From Caldovatus sediminis (GTDB taxonomy: Bacteria; Pseudomonadota; Alphaproteobacteria; Acetobacterales; Acetobacteraceae), in assembly GCF_014644455.1 (NCBI RefSeq), contig NZ_BMKS01000015.1:36097-100096 (forward strand): 64,000 nucleotides of DNA. The letters are read 5' to 3'. Below the pieces are notes generated by a model. The model worked only from the letters and a program-made list of their open reading frames with translations, had not been told where the DNA came from and ran no database searches. Below, piece after piece: positions 47,055-57,106 of this stretch; position 1 is the stretch's first letter; the number at the start of each line of letters is the position of its first letter. Made by a program: the position numbers and the translations under genes.

Positions 47055-48245
47055 ATGAGGGCGGAGGGCGAGGCGACGGGGCCGCTGGGCGGCGTGAGGG
47101 TGCTCGATCTCAGCTCCTACCTCGCGGGACCCCATGGCTGCGCGCTGCTCGCCGATCTCGGCGCCGAGGTGATCAAGATCGAGGCGCCGCAGGGCGACCT
47201 GATGCGGCAGTACCCCTCGACCCTGGAGGCGGAGAGCCGGATGTTCCTCGGCGCCAACCGCGGCAAGCGCGGGGTGGTGCTCGACCTCAAGCGGCCCGAG
47301 GGCCTCGCGGTGCTGCACCGGATGGTGGAGCGCGCGGACGTGCTGGTGCACAATTTCCGCCCCTCCGTCCCCGACCGCCTCGGCATCGGCTACGAGCGGC
47401 TGCGCGCGATCAATCCGCGCCTGATCTGGTGCGCGCTGACCGGCTACGGCGAGAGCGGCCCGCTGAAGGACAAGGCCGGCTTCGACCAGGTGCTGCAGGC
47501 CATGACCGGCATCTGCGTCTTCCAGGGGGAGCCGCGCGGGCAGCCGGAGATCGTCGCGGGCTCGGTGGTGGACTACTACAGCGCGGCGATGCTGGCCTAC
47601 GCGGTGGCGGCGGCGCTGTACCGGCGCGAGCGGACCGGCGCGGGCGAGCGGGTCGGCGTCTCGCTGATGCGCAGCGCGCTGACCCTGCAGGCGGGGCGCT
47701 TCGTCTGGGCCGAGGGCGAGCCGCGCGCGATCGGGCGCGACATGCGCTCCGGCGGGATCACGGGGCTGCATCCGACGAAGGAGGGGGTGCTCTACCTCCA
47801 GGCCAACTCGGCGCATTTCTGGAGGGCGCTGTGCGAGCTGGTCGGCCTGCCGGAGCTGGCGGAGGACCCGCGCTACGACACCATCCGCAAGCGCGCGCAG
47901 CGCGCCGGCGAGATCGTGCCGCGGCTGCGCGAGGCGCTGCGGGCGCGCACCGCGCTCGAATGGGAGGCGCTGTTCGGCGAGCGCGTGCCCTGCGCCGCGG
48001 TGCGCGCCATCGAGGACATGTTCGACCACCCCCAGGCGGTCGCCGAGGGCATGGTGGCGGAGTACGAGCATCCGAAGGTCGGCCGCTACCGCGGCCTCGG
48101 CAAGCCGCTGGTGTTCGGCGGCGGCTCCGGCCCGGCGCCGCGCACCGCGCCGCTGCTCGGCCAGCACACGGCGGAGGTGCTGGCGGGGCTCGGCTACACC
48201 GAGGAGGAGATCGCGCGGCTGCGCGGGCTCGGCGCGGTGGCCTAG
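47055..48245 (+). CDS. CaiB/BaiF-type (class III) CoA-transferase
   Basis: A 396-residue CoA-transferase. It shows VRVLDLSSYLAGPHGCALLADLGAEVIKIE at the start (VLDLSSYLAGP, LGAEVIKIE), NRGKRGVVLDLKRPEG, the loop VHNFRPSVPDRLGIGY, and the catalytic Asp in VVDYYSAAM near residue 176. Such enzymes move CoA between carboxylic acids. ATG 47055 directly begins the conserved domain. A TTGACG at 46999-47004 is a possible -35 without a good -10. It is divergent from the 3-hydroxyacyl-CoA dehydrogenase gene. Confidence 0.88.
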   Translation: MRAEGEATGPLGGVRVLDLSSYLAGPHGCALLADLGAEVIKIEAPQGDLMRQYPSTLEAESRMFLGANRGKRGVVLDLKRPEGLAVLHRMVERADVLVHNFRPSVPDRLGIGYERLRAINPRLIWCALTGYGESGPLKDKAGFDQVLQAMTGICVFQGEPRGQPEIVAGSVVDYYSAAMLAYAVAAALYRRERTGAGERVGVSLMRSALTLQAGRFVWAEGEPRAIGRDMRSGGITGLHPTKEGVLYLQANSAHFWRALCELVGLPELAEDPRYDTIRKRAQRAGEIVPRLREALRARTALEWEALFGERVPCAAVRAIEDMFDHPQAVAEGMVAEYEHPKVGRYRGLGKPLVFGGGSGPAPRTAPLLGQHTAEVLAGLGYTEEEIARLRGLGAVA

Positions 48246-48281
48246 CCGGGCGGCATGACGAGACGGAGAAGGAGGCAAGCG

Positions 48282-48812
48282 ATGCCGATCTACGCCCTGG
48301 ACGACCGCGTGCCCGTCCTGCCCGAGGCGGGACGCTTCTGGGTGGCGCCGGACGCGCACGTGATCGGCCGCGTCGCGCTCGGCGACGAGGTCGGGATCTG
48401 GTTCGGCGCCGTGCTGCGCGGGGACAACGAGCCGATCGAGATCGGCGCGCGCTCCAACGTGCAGGAGGGCGTGATGATGCACACCGATCCGGGCTTCCCG
48501 CTGCGCATCGGCGCCGGCGTCACCGTCGGCCACCACGCCATCCTGCACGGCTGCACCATCGGCGACGATTCGCTGATCGGCATGGGGGCGACGGTGCTGA
48601 ACGGCGCGCGGATCGGGCGCAATTGCCTGGTCGGCGCCAACGCGCTGGTGACGGAAGGGAAGGAATTCCCCGACAACTCGCTGATCGTCGGCGCGCCGGC
48701 CAAGGCGGTGCGCGAGGTGGACGCGAAGATCCGCGAGATCATCCGCGTCTCGGCGGAGTTCTACGTGAACAACTGGCGCCGCTTCGCCGCCGGGCTGCGC
48801 CGCATCGGCTGA
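48282..48812 (+). CDS. Gamma-class carbonic anhydrase family protein
   Basis: A 176-residue left-handed beta-helix protein of the PaaY/YrdA type. The hexapeptide repeats contain the zinc-binding His residues in MMHTDPG, GHHAILHGC; RGDNEPIEIGARSNVQEG and GMGATVLNGA are also typical. The C-terminal helix (REIIRVSAEFYVNNW) closes the trimer. An AAGGAGG ribosome-binding site precedes ATG 48282. It follows the CoA-transferase gene by 36 bases. Activity as carbonic anhydrase or as a thioesterase-like partner is not decided by sequence. Confidence 0.88.
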   Translation: MPIYALDDRVPVLPEAGRFWVAPDAHVIGRVALGDEVGIWFGAVLRGDNEPIEIGARSNVQEGVMMHTDPGFPLRIGAGVTVGHHAILHGCTIGDDSLIGMGATVLNGARIGRNCLVGANALVTEGKEFPDNSLIVGAPAKAVREVDAKIREIIRVSAEFYVNNWRRFAAGLRRIG

Positions 48813-48842
48813 GCTGGGGCGCGCCGGGGCGGCCGGCGCGGG

Positions 48843-49217
48843 TCAGGGATCCCGCGTTCCGCGCCACTCCGGCAGGACGCTCGCGTCGAGCGGCAGCACC
48901 TGGCCCATCCAGAGCGCGCGGTCGAGGTGGTCGGCGCGCGGCGCGTCCGTCTCCGGATGCACCAGCACGGTCAGGCCGCGCCGGTTCAGCATCAGCCAGG
49001 GGACGAGCGTGGCGAACAGCTCGACCGGGAAGGCGATCTGGAACATGGCGGCGGGATGCGGCCCGACCGGCGCGTCGTGCCAGCGGCCGAGGAGCGCGGC
49101 GGGGAAGCGCGCCTCGACCTCGGCGCGCAGCCGCGCGGCCTGCGCGCGCGTCGTGGCGGGGTCGTAATAGACGTGCGCGTGGTAGCCGGTGACGGTCTCG
49201 GGCGGGATGGCGCTCAT
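48843..49217 (-). CDS. DOPA 4,5-dioxygenase family protein
   Basis: A 124-residue protein of the small DOPA-dioxygenase family. The key pattern is GYHAHVYYDP at residues 9-18, a central LLGRWHDAPVGPHPAAMFQIAF and the C-terminal VLVHPETD...DHLDRALWMG. The paired histidines (HAH, WHD, GPHP, VHPE) suit metal binding. Activity on DOPA or another catechol is inferred from family only. ATG 49217 was chosen because it leads straight into the conserved domain. It faces away from leuC. Confidence 0.85.
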   Translation of the reverse strand: MSAIPPETVTGYHAHVYYDPATTRAQAARLRAEVEARFPAALLGRWHDAPVGPHPAAMFQIAFPVELFATLVPWLMLNRRGLTVLVHPETDAPRADHLDRALWMGQVLPLDASVLPEWRGTRDP

Positions 49218-49401
49218 GGCCGGGCGATCCTCGCGCGCCGGGGGCCGGCGCCGCAAGCGCGGCGTTGACCGGCGCCGGGGACGGCCGCGCCGCGCCTTGT
49301 TGCGGCGCGGCGCCGGGGGCTATGGTCGGCGCGCGACAGGCTGTGGCGGGCCGTGATCCGGCGACGGCGGCTCCGGATGCGCGCGGGGCGGGGGAGAGGC
49401 G

Positions 49402-50805
<1,404 letters not shown>

Positions 50806-50810
50806 GCGCG

Positions 50811-51443
50811 ATGGAGCCCTTCACCACCCTCACCGCCGTCGCCGCGCCGCTCGACGCGCCGAACGTGGACACCGACCAGATCGCGCCGGCGCGCTTCCTG
50901 CGCCGCCCGCGCAGGGAGGGCTACGCCGACGTGCTGTTCCACGACCTGCGCTTCTCGGCGCCGGGCGCGGAGCGGCCGGAATTCGTGCTCAACCGGGCGC
51001 CCTACCGCGGCGCGCGCATCCTCGTCGCCGACCGGAATTTCGGCGGCGGGTCGAGCCGCGAGCAGGCGGTGTGGGCGCTGGTGGACGGCGGCATCCGCTG
51101 CGTCATCGCCATCAGCTTCGGCGACATCTTCTGGGAGAACTCGGTCAAGGGCGGGCTCTTGCTGGTGCGGCTCGACGAGCCGAACGTCGCGGCGCTGCGC
51201 GGCCAGCTCCACGCGCAGCCCGGCGCGAGGATCACGGTGGACCTGGAGCGGCAGTGCGTCACCGGCCCGGACGGGCGGGAGCTGCCCTTCGAGATCGAGC
51301 CGGCCCGCAAGCGGCGCCTGCTGCACGGGCTGGACGAGATCGGCGTGACGCTGCGCCACGAGCCGGCGATCGCGGCCTTCGAGCGGGGCTACCGCGCGCG
51401 CCGGCCGTGGCTGTTCCGGCACGGCGCGGCGCGGGCGGGATAG
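50811..51443 (+). CDS. leuD: 3-isopropylmalate dehydratase small subunit
   Basis: A 210-residue partner of LeuC. It has NVDTDQIAPARFL near residue 19, the substrate-binding FGGGSSREQAVWAL near 75 and FGDIFWENSVKGGLL near 105. The length and order are normal. ATG 50811 begins 5 bases after the leuC stop with a GGAGG sequence inside the end of leuC. It completes the heterodimer that isomerises 2-isopropylmalate to 3-isopropylmalate. Confidence 0.94.
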   Translation: MEPFTTLTAVAAPLDAPNVDTDQIAPARFLRRPRREGYADVLFHDLRFSAPGAERPEFVLNRAPYRGARILVADRNFGGGSSREQAVWALVDGGIRCVIAISFGDIFWENSVKGGLLLVRLDEPNVAALRGQLHAQPGARITVDLERQCVTGPDGRELPFEIEPARKRRLLHGLDEIGVTLRHEPAIAAFERGYRARRPWLFRHGAARAG

Positions 51444-51886
51444 CGGCATCGCCGACCGGGAGAGGCGCGGAGAGGGAGAGGCGCGGCCGATCCCGCCGTC
51501 CGCGGCGGCACCGCGACGGGCGGCAGAGTCGCCGCGGCCGGGCGCGGCCTCGCCCGGCGCGGGGCGGAGACGGCCGACGCCCGCGGCGAGCGTGTCACGC
51601 CGGGCTTCCCGGCTGCGAGCGGGCTGCTCCCCTTCCCCCGCCCCGTCCGACGGAACGCCGCGCTGCCGGAGCCGGCGCGCCGGCTCCCGACGCGGCGGGG
51701 ACGGCCCCGGGCCGCACGACCGCGGCACGCCGGCGCTGAAGCGGCCGGTGCTGCTGGCCGACCCGCCGGCGGGCGGACGGCGGCTGCCGCACCGCGCGCG
51801 TGGCCATGTCGAGACGATGCGGTCCGGCGTCGTGACCTGGCGCGGGGGCGCCGACCGCGACGCCGCGCGGCCGGCCGCCACCGGCA
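51444..51886. other. Intergenic region after leuD without a supported gene
   Basis: No plausible coding sequence is seen. It contains a short direct repeat around GAGAGGCGCGG (51464-51488) and a hairpin with stem CCGGGCG/CGCCCGG (51538-51557) that could end the leuCD transcript. Reading frames here are low-complexity Arg/Pro/Ala only. Confidence 0.5.
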
Positions 51887-52588
51887 TCAGCCGGTCCCCG
51901 GTCGGCGGCGGCCCGGACGCGGCGCGCCGAGGGCGCGCGGCGGCCGCGTGGCCCGTTCCGGCGTCGTGCGGGTGAGCATCGCGGCGTAGAGCGCCGCGGC
52001 GAAGCGCGGGCCGAAGGGCGGCTCGCCCGTCATCTGCTGCTCCAGCACGCAGGCGGCGGCCTGCGCCGCGTCGAGCGCGGCGACGATGCCGAAGCCGCAA
52101 TGGTAGGGGCCGGCGTCGAAGATCCGCATCGCGAGATGCGTGAGCCCGGGCCGCTGCGTCTCCAGCGCCTCGTCCACCAGCCAGAGGCGGCGGCCGCCGT
52201 CGAGCATGTCCTCGAGCCACAGCCCTGCGGCCCTGTGGCGCGCCGCGATGTGGAAGACCGAGAAGCGGGCGGTCTGCGCCATGCGCCGCGCGAGGGCCCG
52301 GTCCTCGCGCGTCGCCGGGCCGCGGGCGCCGCGGGCGGCGGCGAAGCGGTCGATCGCGCGGCGGCCGCTGGCGTCGGGGTCGAACAGGGACAGGTCGGCG
52401 AGCATCTCGATCGCCGCGTCGGGTTCCGCCCTCGGATCCGCGGGATCGAGGCCGAGCAGCCAGGCGGCGCGGGTGACCTCCGCCTCGGTGCAAATGAGCG
52501 GCGCGCCGCGCAGCACGCGCCGGATCGCGCCGCGCAGCGGCCGGTAGTGGGCGAGGACCTGGGTGCGCGTGGCGAGCGGCGCGGTCAC
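51887..52588 (-). CDS. Unknown protein coupled to hemW
   Basis: A 233-residue protein with no domain I recognise. It begins with a helical region (HYRPLRGAIRRVLRGAP), then ICTEAEVTRAAWLLGLDP, a central DRALARRMAQTARFSVFHI and a strongly patterned GLWLEDMLDGGRRLWLVDEALE, ending with MRIFDAGPYHCGFGIV before a disordered Arg/Pro tail. GTG 52588 overlaps the hemW stop (GTGA), so it is translated with hemW. The tightly conserved-looking WLEDMLDGG and DAGPYHCGFG stretches suggest a real folded protein; the function is open. Confidence 0.65.
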   Translation of the reverse strand: MTAPLATRTQVLAHYRPLRGAIRRVLRGAPLICTEAEVTRAAWLLGLDPADPRAEPDAAIEMLADLSLFDPDASGRRAIDRFAAARGARGPATREDRALARRMAQTARFSVFHIAARHRAAGLWLEDMLDGGRRLWLVDEALETQRPGLTHLAMRIFDAGPYHCGFGIVAALDAAQAAACVLEQQMTGEPPFGPRFAAALYAAMLTRTTPERATRPPRALGAPRPGRRRPGTG

Positions 52589-53745
52589 CGCAGCAGTGCC
52601 GGCAGCAGCGCGTCCAGCCTGAGCCTGCCCTCCGGCGTCGCGACGAGGCGGCGGTCGTCGGTCCATGCCAGATACCCCTCCTCGATCAGCGCCGCGAGCA
52701 TGGAGGAATCCACCGCCTCCGCGAAGGGCAGGCCGCCGCTGCGCGCCTCGACGCGCGCGGGGTCCACGCCTTCCGCGAGGCGCAGCCCCATCAGCAGCGC
52801 CTCGCGCGCGCGCTCGATCGGCGCGAGGGGCGTCTCCTCGGCGATCGCGTGGCCGTCGCGCCCGACGCGCGCGGCCCATTCCTCCGGCGCGCGGTGGCGG
52901 CGCGCGGCGAGCAGCGCGCCGTCGGCGCCGCGGGTGACGCGCTGGTGCGCGCCGGGGCCGATGCCGAGGTAGTCGCCGTAGCGCCAGTACTGCAGGTTGT
53001 GGCGGCTCTCGGCGCCGGGTCTCGCGTAGTTGCTCACCTCGTAGGGGCGCAGGCCGAAACGGGCGGCCTCCTCGGTGGTGGCGAGGTAGAGGCGCGCGGC
53101 CTCTTCGCCTTCCGGCAGCGCGAATTCGCCGCGGGCGTGCAGCGTCGCGAACCGCGTCCCCGGCTCGATGGTGAGCTGGTAGAGCGAGAGGTGGTCGGCG
53201 GCGAGCGCGAGCGCGCGGCGCAGCTCGGCGCGCCAGGACCCCTCCGCCTGGCCGGGGCGGGCGTAGATCAGGTCGAAGGAGAGGCGCGGGAACAGCGCCC
53301 GCGCCGCCTCCAGCGCCGCGACCGCCTGCGCCGCGTCGTGGCGGCGGCCGAGGAAGCGCAGCGCCGCCTCCTCCAGCGACTGCACGCCGAGCGAGAGGCG
53401 GTTCACGCCGGCCTCGCGGAAGGCCGCGAGCCTGCCGGTCTCCACGCTGGTCGGGTTGGCCTCGAGCGTGATCTCGATGTCCGGCGCGGCGTCGAAGGCG
53501 GCGCGGGCGTCCTCGATCAGCGCGGCGGCGGTTTCCGGCTCCATGAGGCTCGGCGTGCCGCCGCCGAAGAAGATCGAGACCAGCGGGCGCCGGCCGGTGC
53601 GCGCCGCCTCGAAGGCGAGTTCGCGGCGCAATGCCGCGCGGAAGCGGGCCTGCTCGATGCGCTCGCGGACGTGCGAGTTGAAGTCGCAGTAGGGACACTT
53701 GGCAGCGCAGAACGGCCAGTGGATGTAGAGCGCCAGGGGTTCCAT
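52585..53745 (-). CDS. hemW: Radical SAM family heme chaperone HemW
   Basis: A 386-residue radical-SAM protein that binds and delivers heme rather than acting as coproporphyrinogen oxidase. The cluster cysteines are Cys13, Cys17 and Cys20 in CAAKCPYC; GGGTPS near residue 62, VNRLSLGVQSL near 115 and the HemW hallmark HNLQYWRYGDYLGIGPGAH (HNLQYW, YLGIGPGAH) near 235-255 follow. The C-terminal HTH-like HemN domain ends with ALIEEGYLAW. It is commonly found next to rdgB and rph; here those genes are 6.7 kb away. Confidence 0.93.
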   Translation of the reverse strand: MEPLALYIHWPFCAAKCPYCDFNSHVRERIEQARFRAALRRELAFEAARTGRRPLVSIFFGGGTPSLMEPETAAALIEDARAAFDAAPDIEITLEANPTSVETGRLAAFREAGVNRLSLGVQSLEEAALRFLGRRHDAAQAVAALEAARALFPRLSFDLIYARPGQAEGSWRAELRRALALAADHLSLYQLTIEPGTRFATLHARGEFALPEGEEAARLYLATTEEAARFGLRPYEVSNYARPGAESRHNLQYWRYGDYLGIGPGAHQRVTRGADGALLAARRHRAPEEWAARVGRDGHAIAEETPLAPIERAREALLMGLRLAEGVDPARVEARSGGLPFAEAVDSSMLAALIEEGYLAWTDDRRLVATPEGRLRLDALLPALLR

Positions 53746-53765
53746 CGCGACGGAGGATATGGGGC

Positions 53766-54272
53766 GTGGGCGGGGCGGGCGTCGAGCGGCGGGGCGCGGC
53801 CGGCGGCTCGGTCGAGCGGGTGCGCGCGGCGCTGCTCGCCGCGGGCCATCCGGACACGATCCGCGCCTTCCCGGCGGGCACGCGCAGCGCCGCGGAGGCG
53901 GCGGCGGCGGTGGGCTGCGACCTGGCGCGGATCGCCAAGTCCATCGTCTTTCGCGCCGGCGCCGTGCCGCGCGCGGTGCTGGTGATCGCCTCCGGCGCGA
54001 ACCGGGTGGACATGGCGAAGGTCGCGCGGGCGATCGGGCAGCCGGTGAAGCGCGCCGACGGCGGATGGGTGCGGGACACGACGGGCTTCGCGATCGGCGG
54101 CGTCGCGCCGGTCGGGCACCTCGCGCCGCCGATCGTGCTGGTGGACCAGGACCTGTTCGCCTTCGAGCGGGTATGGGCGGCGGCCGGCTCCCCGACGCAC
54201 GTGTTCGAGACGACGCCGGCCGAGCTGCTGCGCATCAGCGGCGGCGTCCGCGCCGCGGTGCGGGAGGGCTGA
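53766..54272 (+). CDS. YbaK/EbsC family aminoacyl-tRNA deacylase-like protein
   Basis: A 168-residue protein of the YbaK superfamily of trans-editing enzymes. Features are RSAAEAAAAVGCDLARIAKSIVFR (LARIAKSIVF), the basic active-site Lys within it, SGANRVDMAKVARAIG and the substrate-loop GFAIGGVAPVGH with its invariant GGV-P. Members remove mischarged amino acids from tRNA (Cys- or Ala-tRNA-Pro). GTG 53766 is used. It is divergent from hemW with a very short (20-base) gap. Confidence 0.88.
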   Translation: MGGAGVERRGAAGGSVERVRAALLAAGHPDTIRAFPAGTRSAAEAAAAVGCDLARIAKSIVFRAGAVPRAVLVIASGANRVDMAKVARAIGQPVKRADGGWVRDTTGFAIGGVAPVGHLAPPIVLVDQDLFAFERVWAAAGSPTHVFETTPAELLRISGGVRAAVREG

Positions 54273-54403
54273 CGCCGCGCGGGGGCGCAACGCCGGGGGC
54301 CCTGGCGGCTCCGGGACCGCCCGTCTAGGTTGACCGGCCCCGCACCGCCGCCGGCCGACGCCGGCCGGCGGACGGGCGCATCCACAGCGGAGAGACCGCC
54401 GAC

Positions 54404-54784
54404 ATGCCGACGACCGTCAAGGAGATGCTCGCCGCCGCCGAGGCCGCCGTGCCGCGCATCAGCGCGGAGGAGGCGAAGGCGCTGCACGGGGATCCGCGCG
54501 TGGTGTTCGTGGACCTCCGGGAACCGCCGGAGGTCGCGGCCTCGGGCAAGGTGCCGGGCGCGCTGACCATCCCGCGCGGGCTGCTGGAGTTCCGCGCCGA
54601 TCCCGAGAGCCCGCTGCACGAGGCGGCGTTCGACCGCGCCAAGACGGTGATCACCTACTGCGCCTCCGGCGGCCGCGCCGCGCTCGCCGGCAAGACGCTC
54701 AAGGACATGGGCTACGCGGACGTGCGCAACCTCGGCGGCTTCAAGGACTGGGCGGCGGCCGGCGGCGCGGTGGAGCAGGGCTGA
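54404..54784 (+). CDS. Rhodanese-like domain protein
   Basis: A 126-residue single rhodanese domain. The catalytic Cys86 lies in TYCASGGRAALAGKTL after VVFVDLREPPE and the GALTIPRG turn; the C-terminus carries GYADVRNLGGFKDW, a standard ending. It should transfer sulfane sulfur from thiosulfate-type donors to a thiol acceptor. No signal peptide is seen, so it is cytoplasmic. It lies 131 bases after the YbaK gene. Confidence 0.9.
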   Translation: MPTTVKEMLAAAEAAVPRISAEEAKALHGDPRVVFVDLREPPEVAASGKVPGALTIPRGLLEFRADPESPLHEAAFDRAKTVITYCASGGRAALAGKTLKDMGYADVRNLGGFKDWAAAGGAVEQG

Positions 54785-54938
54785 GCGCCGGCGTCGCGCC
54801 TGCCGGCGGCGGGCGCGCGAAGCCTCCGAACCCGGAGCGGCACGGGAATTCCATCGCGCGCGCGGGGTCGCGACGCTTGTTGATCCGTCGCCGGCGTGGT
54901 TGCGTTGGCGGCGCGACAGACCGCAAGAGGACGCGAAG

Positions 54939-55277
54939 ATGGCACAGGAGGAAAAGGAAGCCGGGACTGCGGCGGCGGGCGCGCGGAGCGGCGCCGCCGG
55001 GACGGCGGTCGGGCTGCGGCAGATGGCCGCGGCGCTGGCCGAGGACCATGACTTGCCGCGGCGCCAGGTCGAGGCGATCCTCAACGACTTCGTCACCGCC
55101 TTCACCGACCACCTCAAGGCCGGCGCGAAGGTCCGCATCAGCGGACTCGGCGTCTTCCAGGTGCGGGACCGCCCCGCGCGCACCGGGCGCAACCCTGCGA
55201 CCGGCGAGCCGATCCAGATCGCGGCGAGCCGCACGATCGCCTTCCGGCCGGCGAAGGAGCTCAGGGACGCGATCTGA
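54939..55277 (+). CDS. HU/IHF family DNA-binding protein
   Basis: A 112-residue protein made of a low-complexity N-terminus (about 28 residues) and a complete HU fold: QMAAALAEDHDLPRRQVEAILNDF, then VRISGLGVFQVRDRPARTGRNPATGEPIQI (GLGVFQV, RTGRNPATGEPIQI) and the closing IAFRPAKELR. The RxGRNPxTGE arm is what bends DNA. It differs from hupB in the longer N-terminus. AAGAGG precedes ATG 54939. No target sites are evident. Confidence 0.88.
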   Translation: MAQEEKEAGTAAAGARSGAAGTAVGLRQMAAALAEDHDLPRRQVEAILNDFVTAFTDHLKAGAKVRISGLGVFQVRDRPARTGRNPATGEPIQIAASRTIAFRPAKELRDAI

Positions 55278-55440
55278 CGATGGCGGCCGGCGTCGCCCCG
55301 CCGGCCACGCCCCGGACGCCGGGCGCGAACCTCCGGCCCGACCGGCTTCGCCGCGTGGGCGGCGGGCCGCATGCGCGGGCGCGGCATCGGGCGGCGACCG
55401 ATCCGCCGGCACGAGACGTCCGCCGCCCGCCGGACGCGCG

Positions 55441-55776
55441 TCAGTGCGGGCGGCCCCGCGGCGGGGCGATCACGGCCGCGGCGCGCCATTCCCCGGGCGG
55501 TGGCGGCGGCGGGTTGCGCAGGTGGTAGGCCGCGAGCCGGCGCAGCCAGTCCACCAGCACGCGCGGCGGCTGCCCGCCCGCGTCGCGGGCCGCGGCCGGA
55601 TCGAGGCGGGGGAGCGGATCGCGTCGCAGCTGCACCGCCAGCCTCCGCAGCCAGGCGAGCAGCTCGGGCGGGGGAGGCCGCCGCGCCGCGCTGCCCGCCG
55701 CCCAGGCGCGCGCCACGGGCGCGGGGACGTGCCAGCCGCGGCGGCGCAGCAGGCGCGCGAGGCTTTCCGGTGTCAT
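55441..55776 (-). CDS. Small hypothetical protein
   Basis: A 111-residue reading frame starting at ATG 55776. It begins TPESLARLLRRRGWHVPAPVARAWAAG, like a short helix-turn-helix-type helical repeat, then PPPPELLAWLRRLAV and VLVDWLRRLAAYHLRNPP, two related tryptophan-containing helices. No family is recognised and the compositional bias is strong, so the call is uncertain. A perfect 26-base palindrome lies upstream at 55895-55920. Confidence 0.4.
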   Translation of the reverse strand: MTPESLARLLRRRGWHVPAPVARAWAAGSAARRPPPPELLAWLRRLAVQLRRDPLPRLDPAAARDAGGQPPRVLVDWLRRLAAYHLRNPPPPPPGEWRAAAVIAPPRGRPH

Positions 55777-55894
55777 GGCCGTCCGCGCGAGGACGGCGCC
55801 GAATTCGGCCCTGGCGGGGTGGCGCGGCCGCGCGAGGGTCGGCCGTCGTCGGTCTCCCGGGCCTCGATCCGCCATCCGCCTGCAGCACCCCCGC

Positions 55895-55920
55895 GCGGGC
55901 CCGGACCGGTCCGGGCCCGC
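55895..55920. repeat. Perfect 26-base palindrome
   Basis: The half-site GCGGGCCCGGACC is followed immediately by its reverse complement GGTCCGGGCCCGC with no spacer. It lies between the 3' end of the Bug receptor gene (56102) and the start of the small hypothetical gene (55776), both on the minus strand. It could be a transcription terminator-like cruciform or a protein operator; the lack of a loop and T-run favours a binding site. Confidence 0.6.
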
Positions 55921-56101
55921 CGGGTCCAACACGCCGGACGCGAAGCGGAGGCCGGACGGACGGCAAACCCCGCGTGAGCGTCCCGTTGCCGTGGCGCATC
56001 GGGGGCCGCGGCCGGTCGGCCGGGCGGCGCGCCCCGGCGCCACGGCGGCCCGGCCGCGGAGGTATCGTGCCTTCCGCGCGGCGGAGGGCCGCGCCCGGCG
56101 A

Positions 56102-57106
56102 TCAGTTGAGCCGGATGTCCAGCCTTTGCAGCAGCGGCGCCCAGCGCGCGGCCTCGGTGCGCAGGAACTCGGCGAACGCCTCGGGCCCCGCGGGCGCGGC
56201 GCTGACGATCCCCTCGGCGAGCAGGCGCTCGCGCAGGGAGCCGTCCTGCAGCGCGACCTGGGCCGCCTCGCTCAGCCTGGCGATCGCCGCCTGCGGCGTG
56301 CGCGCGGGGGCGAGCAGGCCGAACCAGGTCTGCGCGACCAGATCGGGATGCGTCTCGGCGAAGACGGGCTGGTCCGGCAGGCCGGGCAGGCGCCGCTCCG
56401 CGGTCCAGGCGAGGATGCGCGCGCGGCCCGTGCGATGCGCCGCGAGCCCGGAGGCGCCGCCCACCACCATCGCGTCGAGCGTGCCGCCGAGCAGGTCCTG
56501 CGTCTGCGCCGCGTCGCCGCGATAGGGGATGTCCTGCATGCGGATGCCGAGCTTCTCCTCGATCATCGCGCCGACGATGTGGTTGAAGCTGCCGCGCCCG
56601 TTGTGGCCGTAGTTGATGGCACCGGGACGAGCGCGGGCGAGGGCGACGAACTCCTCCACCGTCGCCGGCATGCCCTGGCGCACGACGAGGGCGAAGGGGA
56701 GCGTCGCGACCAGGGCGATCGGCGCGAAGTCCTCCGGCCTGTAGGGAAGGTTGCGGCCGATCAGCGGGTTGATGGTGAGCGTCGTGCCGGAGGGCATCAG
56801 CAGCGTGTGCCCGTCCGGCGCGGCGCGGGCGACGTGCTCGGCGGCGATGATCGTCTGCGCGCCGGGGCGGTTCTCGACGAGGACGGGCTGGCCGAGGCGC
56901 GGCGCCATGAGCTCGGCCATGATGCGCGCCGTGACGTCGGTCGAGCCGCCGGGCGGGAAGGGCACGACGATGGTCACCGGGCGGGTCGGGAAGGCCCCCC
57001 TGTTGCCGCCGGCTCCCTGCGCCTGCCCCTGCCGCGCGCCAAGGGCGGTGCCGGCGAGCGCCGATGCGCCGACGGCGAGCAGCCCGCGCCTTCCGGTTCG
57101 GATCAT
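56102..57106 (-). CDS. Tripartite tricarboxylate transporter substrate-binding protein (Bug/TctC)
   Basis: A 334-residue periplasmic binding protein. The leader MIRTGRRGLLAVGASALAG (Tat-like twin Arg) is followed by PTRPVTIVVPFPPGGSTDVTARIM (VPFPPGGSTD) and VENRPGAQTIIAAEHVA, hallmarks of the Bug family, then YGHNGRGSFNH, ARAAPDGHTLL and the C-terminal FAEFLRTEAARW. It binds carboxylates or amides; the ligand is unknown. No TctA/TctB membrane genes are in the window, as is usual for expanded Bug families. ATG 57106 precedes the leader. Confidence 0.88.
   Translation of the reverse strand: MIRTGRRGLLAVGASALAGTALGARQGQAQGAGGNRGAFPTRPVTIVVPFPPGGSTDVTARIMAELMAPRLGQPVLVENRPGAQTIIAAEHVARAAPDGHTLLMPSGTTLTINPLIGRNLPYRPEDFAPIALVATLPFALVVRQGMPATVEEFVALARARPGAINYGHNGRGSFNHIVGAMIEEKLGIRMQDIPYRGDAAQTQDLLGGTLDAMVVGGASGLAAHRTGRARILAWTAERRLPGLPDQPVFAETHPDLVAQTWFGLLAPARTPQAAIARLSEAAQVALQDGSLRERLLAEGIVSAAPAGPEAFAEFLRTEAARWAPLLQRLDIRLN

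Noticed and set aside
51887..55999. An open frame of about 1,370 residues on the minus strand running through hemW, YbaK, rhodanese and HU
   Set aside because: It is antisense or out of frame to four recognisable genes; only the part downstream of GTG 52588 is supported as a protein.
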